Assembly: GCF_000485595.1 (NCBI RefSeq)
Contig: NW_014577119.1
Coordinates: 234,006-258,116 of the forward strand
Source: Priapulus caudatus
Taxonomy: Eukaryota > Priapulida > Priapulimorpha > Priapulimorphida > Priapulidae
DNA: 24,111 bases
Reading direction: 5' to 3'
Both the position numbers and the translations under genes were made by a program. The notes under the pieces were generated by a model. That model searched no databases, had not been told where the DNA came from, and was given only the letters and a program-made list of their open reading frames with translations. This document shows, one piece after another, positions 17,370-24,111 of the stretch (positions within the stretch are counted from its first letter, which is position 1; each line of letters starts with the position of its first letter).

Positions 17370-17577
17370 CACACACATACACACACATCACGCCATGCAC
17401 GCACAGGCACACATACACAGCGCGCAGCACGCCACGCACGCACCGGCTACCGCGCACACACACAGGATACAGCACGCGCAACGCGCACCGCACACGCACA
17501 CACACACCACAGCGGCGCACACACCACACACTCACTTCACACCACACACACTCACACACACGCACACACACACACAC

Positions 17578-17620
<43 letters not shown>

Positions 17621-17640
17621 AAGCCACACGCAACACACAC
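17370..17640. repeat. Imperfect (CA)n tract, left arm
   Basis: CA/CGCA repeats become pure (CA)n at 17560-17620. The right-arm counterpart is the TG tract at 20435-20640. Confidence 0.9.
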
Positions 17641-17694
17641 TAACCTCGATCGTCATGTCAGACGACCGACGTCACCAACCCCACGGCTCTAATC

Positions 17695-18375
17695 TCTCGC
17701 CATCGTCTCTCCTCCTCCTTCTTCTCACCTTCTCCTCTCTCTCTCTCTCATCTCCTCCTCTCGTCTTCATTCTCTCTCTCTCTTCTCTCGCCCTCTCCCT
17801 TCCTCTCTGTCTCTCTCCGCCACCTCTTTTTCTAACCCTTGGTTCGACCTTCAGTTAACGCGACTCTATTTCATGCGAACAGCATCCATAAGCGATGACT
17901 CACAACCCTAATCGTACACCGCATGACTTCATACCTCATCTCAAAGCACTCCTCTACTCCTTTACATGTGTTACACTGTCTCTACAGAGCACGCCAACGA
18001 TCTTTAGTGTATCAAGTCTTCCCTACGCTTCCCTTCATCCTTCCATCCACGGCTACCTCCTCCTCCCTTTTTTATCGACCCTACCTCCTTCCATTCGTTG
18101 CCATCCCTCTTCTATTTGCACCACCGATCTCCCCAACGTTTTCCACCGCCGCTGCCCTATGCTACCTATCTTCCTCCCATCATTCCTCTCACCCCCATCT
18201 TACCATCGCTCCCTCCCCATTCATGTACAACTCTTCTCTTTTACTCTACTGCCATTCTGCTCTCTCTCTCTTTCTCTCGTCTCTTTCTCATCTCTGCTCT
18301 CTCTTCTCTCTCTCTCTCTTCTCTCTCTTCCTCTTCTCTTTCTCTTTCCTCTTTCTCTTCTCGCCGCTCTTCTCG
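17695..18375. repeat. CT-rich low-complexity DNA, start of spacer
   Basis: Pyrimidine-rich on this strand: CTCTCT and CCTCCT runs at 17700-17840 and 18240-18370, with less simple but still C/T-rich sequence at 17845-18240. Long Ser/Leu/Pro frames, including one of 176 codons, follow from composition. No gene supported. Confidence 0.8.
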
Positions 18376-18515
18376 TGAATGGCGCATCTCTCCGCTCGCC
18401 CGAACCCATTCTCATGCTTAGCTAAGTGGGTGCCTAAACCCATCAAAGGCAAACATTTGCCGCGACAATGAGAGCGAGCGGGACGAGCACGCACGTGATG
18501 CGGGGACGGATCTCT
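18376..18515. other. Short unique segment within the spacer
   Basis: A non-repetitive stretch between a pyrimidine-rich and a purine-rich tract. It includes the 10-bp palindrome CTTAGCTAAG near 18416-18425. No function suggested. Confidence 0.5.
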
Positions 18516-18698
18516 GAGAGAGGGAGAAGGCGGAGTGAGCAAGAGAAAGGAGCCGAGAGAGGGAGAGAGAGAGAGAGCGATGAGAAAGAGAAAGACGCGA
18601 AGGAAAGAGAGAAGGAAGAAAATGATAGAGAAATGAGAGGGGGAGAGGAGAGAGAGAGAGCAGCGAGAGATCGGGAAAAGAGAGGGAGAGATGAGAGA
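18516..18698. repeat. (GA)n / GAAAGAGA purine tract
   Basis: Imperfect GA repeats with AAAG and GGGAGA interruptions. Arg/Glu-rich frames are artefacts. Confidence 0.9.
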
Positions 18699-18799
18699 TG
18701 TATAATGGGCCTCTTCCTACCTTTTATACCTCCTTCATATACCTCGCTCCCATGCCACGCCTTCCCCATCTTCTAACACCTTCTTCCTCTCCTTCCGTC

Positions 18800-19510
18800 G
18801 CCTCCTTTACTCGCTCCCCCTCTCTCTCCCGCTGCCTCCTACACCTCCTCTCCCTCTCTCTCCCTCACCCCTACACCTCCTTTATCTCCACGCCTCACAC
18901 ACCTCCTCTCTCTTTACCTCGCTCTCCGTACCGCTCTCTTTACCTCGCTTTTCCCCTCTTTCTCCCGCCGCCTCCTACACCTCCTCCTCTCTCTCCTTGC
19001 CTCACAACACCTCCTCTCTCTTTACCTCGCTCCCCTCTCTCTCCGCCCCGCCTCATGGACCTCCTCCTCCTCTCCCTCACCCTACACCTCCTCCCTCTCC
19101 ACGCCTCACACATCTTTCCTCTCTCTTTACCCTCGCTCTCCCCTCTCTCTCCCGCCGCCTCATGCACCTCCTCCTCCCTCTCCCTCACCCCTACACCTCC
19201 TCGCTCTCCCCGCCTCACACACCTCCTCTCTCTTAACCTCGCCCTCCCTCTCTCTCCCGCTCGGCCTCATGCACCTCCTCCTCCTATCCTCATCCCTACA
19301 CCTCCTCCCTCTCACGCCTCACACACTTCCTCCTCTCTTTTTATCTTCGCTCCCCCTTCTCTCCCGCCGCCTCATGCACCTCCTCCTCCCTCTCCCTCAT
19401 CCCCTACACTCTCCCTCTCACGCCTCACACACCTCCTCTCATTTTTATCTCGCTCCCCCATCTCTCTCCCGCCGCCTCACGCACCTCCTCGGCTCCTCAC
19501 CCTCTCCTCA
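18800..19510. repeat. CT-rich minisatellite of about 105 bp, 6-7 copies
   Basis: Copies start with a GCCTCATGCACCTCCTCCTC-like anchor near 18831, 18967, 19048, 19154, 19260, 19366 and 19472. The last four intervals are about 106 bp; earlier ones are 136 and 81, showing internal duplication and deletion. Each unit runs through TCACCC...TACACCTCC, then GCCTCACACACCTCCTCTC, then TTTACCTCGCTC and CTCTCTCCCGCC. The overlapping Pro/Ser/Leu frames (up to 282 codons) result from the pyrimidine-rich, stop-poor unit. Confidence 0.88.
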
Positions 19511-19860
19511 TCTTCCCCTCTTCCTAGCCAACCAGCGGCCATGTGAGATTCCCCTGTGCAGCGCACACAGCCGGGCCGCCAGCAGCAGCGCATATAGCCA
19601 CAGGCTATAGGACAGCGTATAGCACAGCGCTATTAGGCACAGGTATTAGCACATTGCTATAGACAGTATAGCAGACCACGAACCTCTCCTTGCTCGCGAC
19701 GGCGCCGTGCAAAGTCGTTCGGGTGCTCTAGGGCACGCGCGCCCCCTATACAAACTCTCCTCCTGCGAAAGTTCCTGTTGGTACAGTCCTTGTTTCCCGG
19801 CTCGTTCACACACTCCATTCTAACGCCACACCTCGTCTCTCGTGCGCAAGTTCTTGTATA
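19511..19860. other. Spacer segment with short GCTATAG-type tandem repeats
   Basis: At 19590-19675 a degenerate unit of about 14-18 bp (CTATAGCACAGC, GTATTAGCACA and similar) recurs five or six times. The rest to 19860 is unique and GC-richer. No gene supported. Confidence 0.6.
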
Positions 19861-20330
19861 CCCGCTCTCTCTCTCTCTCTCTCTCGCTCTCTCTTTCTCT
19901 CTCCCTCTCTTACTGTCTCGCCATCCTGTCTGCGTCTCTCTCTCTCTCTCACGCGCCTACTCTCCCTCGCTCTTTCGCTCTCTCGCCCTCTCCTCCGCTC
20001 TCTCTTCTCTCTTTCTCTCTTTCTCTCTATCTCTTTCTCTTTTTCTTTCTCTTTTTCTCTCTCTCTTTTTGTCTCTCTCTGTCTCCCTCTCTCTCCCTCT
20101 CACGCTGCGCGCTCTCTCTCTCTCTCTCTTTTTTCTGCGCGCCTCTCTTCTCTCTCTCTCGCTCTCTCTCTTTCTTTTCGCCGCGCTCTTTCTCTCTCCT
20201 CGCGCGCTTTCGCCGCTCTCGCGCTCTCTCTGCGAAAGGCGGGCGCAGCAGCAGTAGAGAGACCGAGAGAGAGAGACGAGATCCTCAGAGTGAGCGAAGC
20301 AGAGAGAGAGAGAGGATGCAAAAGAAAGAG
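19861..20330. repeat. CT-rich tract with GA-rich end
   Basis: CTCTCT with TTTCTC and CGCGC interruptions to about 20235, then AGAGAGACCGAGAGAG and GA repeats. Long Ser/Leu and Arg/Glu frames are artefacts. Confidence 0.9.
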
Positions 20331-20434
20331 AGAAAAAGGCAAGCAGCAAGGAGGCAGGCAGAGATGATGCGCGACGGACATTAGAAGCGTCGCGTAGGTG
20401 ACGTTTCGTCGTCTGAACGAGTCGCAGCGTTAGT

Positions 20435-20640
20435 TGTGTGTTGTGCGCTGCGTGTGTGTGTGTGTGTGGTGTGGTGTCGTGTGTGTGTGTGTGTGTGCTG
20501 CGTGTGTATGTGTGTGTGTGTGTGCCGTGTGTGTGCGTGTGCTGTATGTGTGCGCGGGTGTGTGCTGTGTATAATGTGTGTGTGTGTTGTGTGTGTGTGT
20601 GTGTGTGTGTGTGCCGCTGTGTGTGTGGTGTGGTGATGTT
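20435..20640. repeat. (TG)n tract, right arm
   Basis: TG repeats with GTGCTG, GTCGTG and GTGGTG interruptions, mirroring the CA tract at 17370-17640. Confidence 0.9.
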
Positions 20641-20862
20641 GTGGCCGCCGTGTTGTGCTGGTGACGAGACGGCCCCCCAACGAGCCCAGTAACATCGTCC
20701 GCTAGGCCCCGGACCCCGTGGCTGCTGTGTGTTGTGTGTTGAGTGTTTTGGGATGACAGCCTTGGCGAAACGCTAGCGAAATGTATGTATCGCTTTCACT
20801 CGCCCACACCTGACGAACAGCTTAATCCGATTAGATTACGCTATAGCTCACGTTCACGTCCA

Positions 20863-21034
20863 TGCAGCAGCAGCAGTAGTAGTAGTAGCAGCAGCAGCAG
20901 CCAGCAGCCAGCAGCCAGCAGACAGTAAGTAGTAGTAGTAAGCAGCCAGCAGCAGCAGTAGCCAGCAGCAGCAGCAGCAGCAGTAACAGCAGCAGTAGCA
21001 GCAGTAGTAGCAGCAGCAGCATCAGCAGCAGCAG
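20863..21034. repeat. (CAG)/(TAG) trinucleotide-rich tract, right arm
   Basis: CAG, TAG and AGC units, complement of the CTG/CTA tract at 16771-17220. Confidence 0.9.
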
Positions 21035-21036
21035 CA

Positions 21037-21130
21037 TTCTCTTCTCTCTCTATCTCTCTCTTTCTCTCTCTCTATCCTTTCTCTCTCTCTCTCCCTCTCT
21101 CTGTCGCTGTCTCCCGCCTTCTTCCTTCTC
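21037..21130. repeat. (CT)n tract, right arm
   Basis: CTCTCT with TATC and TTTC interruptions, ending CTGTCGCTGTCTCCCGCC, the complement of the left-arm GA block. Confidence 0.9.
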
Positions 21131-21229
21131 CCTCTCCTATCACTCTGCGCCATGCCCACGTGCGAGTTCATCATCGCTCCTATCCTAATAATAAAACGAT
21201 TTGGAAGGATGTAAGCAGAGTAGCGGAGA

Positions 21230-21435
21230 TTTAATGAGATATTATGTCGTTTTAATGAGATAATATGTCGTTTTAATGAGATAATTATGTCGTTTTAATG
21301 AGATAATATGTCGTTTTAATGAGATAATATGTCGTTTTAATGAGATAATTATCTCGTTTTAATGAGATAATTATGTCGTTTTAATGAGATAATATGTCGT
21401 TTTAATGAGATAATTATCTCGTTTTAATGAGATAA
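21230..21435 (+). repeat. 21-bp satellite array with internal dyad (GTTTTAATGAGATAAT)
   Basis: Ten copies of a unit close to GTCGTTTTAATGAGATAATA. Spacing is 21 or 22. Some copies read ATCTCGTTTTAATGAGATAAT instead of ATGTCG, creating a perfect dyad ATTATCTC/GAGATAAT around an eight-base GTTTTAAT loop. It is followed by AAAATATTTCTCACATGT and CCCGGG, as in the left arm. Confidence 0.95.
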
Positions 21436-21681
21436 AAATATTTCTCACATGTCCCTTCCCGGGCTCCGTATCGTTTAGTACCCTACACACCTACAATACA
21501 TTTACAACCATGCGAGAACGATTTCGCGCGCGCACGCATACACACACGCACGCACACGGATATGCAACTCCGCTTCGCCGACTCGCAAGTGTCGAAAGGT
21601 TTTTAAACAGTATGAGTAACATCAATGGTTTACCGCCAACTTAGAACCATTTCAACGCCGCTATCACTATGCATTATCACT

Positions 21682-22097
21682 GCACATTTTGGTTTCGATT
21701 TCCTGTACATGTACCAAAAGTGTAATGTTTTGTAACGATGTCCTATTTGATAACGCATACATGAACAGTAATTTTCAGATGCGCGACTAACGTGGAGGGT
21801 AGCGGATGCTGTGTAATGCATGGGTGACACGGGTGAATTATTCTCCATGCGGTACAGTGGGCTTTTTACAGTAATCGCTCTTGCCTTTTATGACTACGTT
21901 TATCAGCAACTGTGTGCGACGAAATCATGTGGAATCTCATCCCATTACGGATCTTATCCAGAGAGACATGATGCAAGGTTGCGTGGCACAGCTTTGCTGT
22001 TGATCATGAGCGCTGCGCGCGGCTGAGACGTGCAGTTCCGCGGGATATGCGCACGCAACCGCGGGGATGTTCAAGTATGAAGCGCTGTCCGCATGCA
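21682..22097. other. Unique DNA right of the inverted repeat
   Basis: Small frames (68 codons at 21820-22026 +, 80 codons at 21937-22179 -) are unrecognised. No exon signals convince me. Confidence 0.45.
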
Positions 22098-22152
22098 GTG
22101 GAGACGTGCGCCAAATTCGAGGCCCGCCGCACGTCTCCACAGCGGTCAGCGG
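22098..22152. repeat. GC-rich inverted repeat (hairpin)
   Basis: GTGGAGACGTGCG (22098-22110) is exactly complementary to CGCACGTCTCCAC (22128-22140), with a 17-base loop. Beyond the perfect 13 bp, CGCTGTCCGC on the left and GCGGTCAGCG on the right extend the stem imperfectly. Function unknown. Confidence 0.9.
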
Positions 22153-22750
22153 ATGGTCTGTAGTTTTAGAAGATAACAATGAAGACTTTCTTCTAAATAA
22201 GAACTATCGGCGGCTAAATAAGAGCAATATACAGACCTTTGAATTTCTTGACTAGTCAGTCAAAGGGCTTGTTGGGGGTCCATTATGCACAGCTTCCAAT
22301 TGAAATGGCCCATGAAATTGTCAAGTGGAATTGTGTTTTTCAGAACCCCAAAGAAAATGTCTCCCTCTAACATGCACTCCCTCCCTGATCAATCACGCAT
22401 TCAAGTGTAAACAATAACAGAGATGAAATTGTGTTGAGTTTGTGGCTCTTGACGCACGTGCATCGACGTACAAGACTGTTGAAAGCACAGGCACTTGGAA
22501 CGTCTTAACAAAAATAAATATTCACACAATTTTTCACAATGATCGACCGCCTGTGTGCAAAATAGGTGAACGTATGTGAAACGTATACGGTTAGTACTTA
22601 ATTACTGTGACATATCCGTGACTAACTGACACCACTAAATTGGTAAAATGTTCCATGCACCTTAAGAAATGCTCAGAAATTACGAGGTTATCATCGCAGA
22701 ACTCCCGAACACCGTACGTTACAAATTAAGCTACAAAACAAACATACCGT
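22153..22750. other. Unique AT-rich DNA, nothing recognised
   Basis: No gene supported. A 12-base segment TGGGGGTCCATT at 22273-22284 is repeated inverted at 23290-23301. Confidence 0.5.
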
Positions 22751-23400
22751 ACCGTAACAGCTACCGTACGTAAACAAACATGCGTGTTGCGAGGTGCCTG
22801 CCTCCAATATCCATTTCGAGGCCCGCTAAGCCAAGCATAAAGCGCGCGGGCAAGACGTCACACACAGCTACGTTCATTGGCCAAAACAATCGAGTAGCGC
22901 GGTTAGTGATTTTCGGAATTATTTAATTTGAAAAAAACTTCAATGTTCAATGAATGACGCACTCGTTCACTTCCGACAGCGAGTGAAAATGCCGAAAATT
23001 TTCCACTTCGATGCGAAATGCATCGGCCGGGCATTTCATTATTTACGAAAAGTAAACAGGCTGGCGAAAGACAGTAGTTACAGTAACTGGTCACGTCGGT
23101 GACGCCCCATTCATGCCCATCAACGAAGAAGGCGGGGCTTATTCTGATTACGGAGATGCGAAAATGCAACAGAAGGACGTAGTGTGCTAAACAGCGTGTT
23201 ATTTTCGTATTTGTGGCAAACTCTATCGTAGGAAACGGTTCTAGCATAGCAGAATGCCCTAGTTCCTGAGATCGGTGATTTGGTGGTCCAATGGACCCCC
23301 ATCTTAAAATTATAAAAAACTGGTGCGGCGTAGGCTGTGATTGGAAGACACAAAGTGTCAATCCTCGGCGCGCCTCGTCATTATGGCCGCATCACGTCAA
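22751..23400. promoter_or_regulatory. Possible CpG-containing regulatory region
   Basis: CpG-richer than its surroundings, with CCAAT motifs in inverted orientation (CATTGGCC near 22875, GTGATTGGAAG near 23337) and ACGTCA half-sites (GACGTCACAC near 22855, ATCACGTCA near 23391). A 152-codon minus-strand frame (22903-23361) overlaps but matches no family I know. There is no gene in the window for it to drive, so the call is weak. Confidence 0.2.
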
Positions 23401-23404
23401 TGCC

Positions 23405-23515
23405 TCAAGCACACACCAATGCACACACGAACACACGCGCACCTGCACGAACACACAGTTACGCGTGCATACTCAACACACAAACATGCACGTACGTGCG
23501 CACACGCCCCCATCT
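23405..23515. repeat. Imperfect (CA)n tract
   Basis: ACACAC with ATGCAC, GAAC and CGCGCAC interruptions. Confidence 0.8.
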
Positions 23516-23536
23516 ATCTACCTGTAAACCTGTTTC

Positions 23537-23539
<3 letters not shown>

Positions 23540-23605
<66 letters not shown>

Positions 23606-23612
23606 TTCTCTA
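23540..23612. repeat. (CT)n microsatellite
   Basis: About 30 CT dinucleotides and a TATCTCTTTCTC tail. Confidence 0.95.
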
Positions 23613-24111
23613 CATTTGTCTGCCTAACTGTCGTCGCTTTTATCATATCATCGTGTGCACTTAGCCCTGCAGAGAACCCTCATCGGCGTCAAAGATACTA
23701 CTACATTACCCCGCAGCAAATTACGCATTATTACGTGTTCCGCAGAAAACCGGTCTATACTTCAGTCACGCCGGGGGGAGGGGCTGAGCATGCATGAACG
23801 TCAGGGTCGCGCTCTACATCTACACAAATAAGCCAAATCAGAAAGTACCCGCCGCCATATTGAATAGATAATTGGGGTATAAACCTCCAGTTTTATAACA
23901 TGTAGTATAGGATATTCACGCGCGTACTAGGATTTTAATTTTAGTGGGGGTGGGGCCGGCAATGAGCACTGAAGATGTGCGAAGCTCTCGAGGAAGTGTG
24001 AGGAGATTGATCGACGCATTAGCCATCAACATACTATCATAGCCAAGCCATACAATATTTTACGGCAAACCGGATCGCGCACAGCACGAACATACACACA
24101 GACAACACACA
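23613..24111. other. Unique DNA at the right edge
   Basis: No gene recognised. It contains one exact match to the YY1 consensus (GCCGCCATATT at 23851-23861) and two G-rich GC-box-like runs (GGGGGGAGGGGCTG near 23773, GGGGGTGGGGCCGG near 23945). A short CA-rich tail ends the window. Confidence 0.4.

Larger units (their letters stand above)
15633..17760 (+). repeat. Left arm of large diverged inverted repeat
   Basis: It matches the reverse complement of 20330-21681 block by block. 15633-15754 pairs with 21553-21681. 16302-16545 pairs with 21232-21477 (shared GGAGCCCGGGAAG, then ACATGTGAGAAATATTTTTA). 16545-16690 pairs with 21095-21232. 17216-17375 pairs with 20740-20862 (shared TAATCTAATC and TTAAGCTGTTCGTC). 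17655-17720 pairs with 20350-20419. The outer block differs mainly by substitutions (about five in 110). The inner blocks differ by many 1-3 base insertions. The inner boundary is approximate because both arms dissolve into CT-rich sequence. Confidence 0.85.
20330..21681 (-). repeat. Right arm of large diverged inverted repeat
   Basis: Reverse-complement partner of 15633-17760, with blocks as listed for the left arm. It lacks the 430-bp segment at 15868-16301 and has a much shorter CTG/CTA tract. About 100 bp at 20640-20740 and 60 bp near 21480-21530 have no left-arm counterpart. Its satellite and unique blocks are regular and look cleaner than the left arm's. Confidence 0.85.

Noticed and set aside
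18698-19546. Longest uncomplicated frame in the right half (282 codons, Pro/Ser/Leu-rich)
   Set aside because: It lies over a CT-rich minisatellite of about 105 bp. Frames overlap it in other registers and the composition follows the repeat.

Overview
This window reads as nuclear DNA of an invertebrate animal. It contains one recognisable protein-coding gene, with GT-AG introns, embedded in very microsatellite-rich, AT-leaning DNA. I cannot name the phylum. No bacterial operon, rRNA, tRNA, CRISPR array or viral gene is visible. Most long open frames are low-complexity repeats (CA, GT, CT, GA, GAT or a 22-bp minisatellite) read in a frame without stops.

The gene is the 3' part of a type I membrane glycoprotein of the TMEM130/GPNMB/PMEL family on the + strand. 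Five exons splice in phase: 5064-5227, 5889-6747, 7709-7793, 8442-8674 (or 8680) and 9191-9522. They encode the end of the N-terminal region, a PKD domain split by intron 1, a long Ser/Asp/Glu/Ala-rich linker of about 245 residues, a Kringle-like domain, a transmembrane helix and a cytoplasmic tail ending at a stop at 9520-9522. The signal peptide and N-terminal exons were not found and probably lie upstream of the window or in unrecognised small exons. The presumed 3' UTR starts with a (GA)n tract and may run to an AATAAA at 10830.

Left of the gene (1-5063) are CAGA, GT/GC, CA, AAT/GAT, CA/C11 and AT tracts separated by unannotatable unique DNA. Introns 1 to 3 hold a GAT compound microsatellite, a perfect 21-bp-arm hairpin (7447-7500) and a 22-bp minisatellite bounded by 16-bp perfect inverted repeats (8026-8321).

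Right of the gene (10850-15630) are a GT array with a 10-N gap and a second 22-bp minisatellite (13 copies). The second array shares its core with the intronic one and is flanked by 29-bp imperfect direct repeats.

From 15633 to 21681 lies the largest structure: a diverged inverted repeat (arms about 2.1 and 1.35 kb, spacer about 2.5 kb). Each arm carries, in mirrored order, a unique block, a 21-bp GAGATAAT satellite, a GA tract, a CTG/CTA tract, a conserved unique block and a CA tract. The left arm has about 430 bp missing from the right arm, and many small indels that may be sequencing error. The spacer holds a CT-rich minisatellite of about 105 bp. From 21682 to the end there is unique DNA with a hairpin, a CpG/CCAAT/YY1-like stretch and a CT microsatellite, but no gene I can identify.
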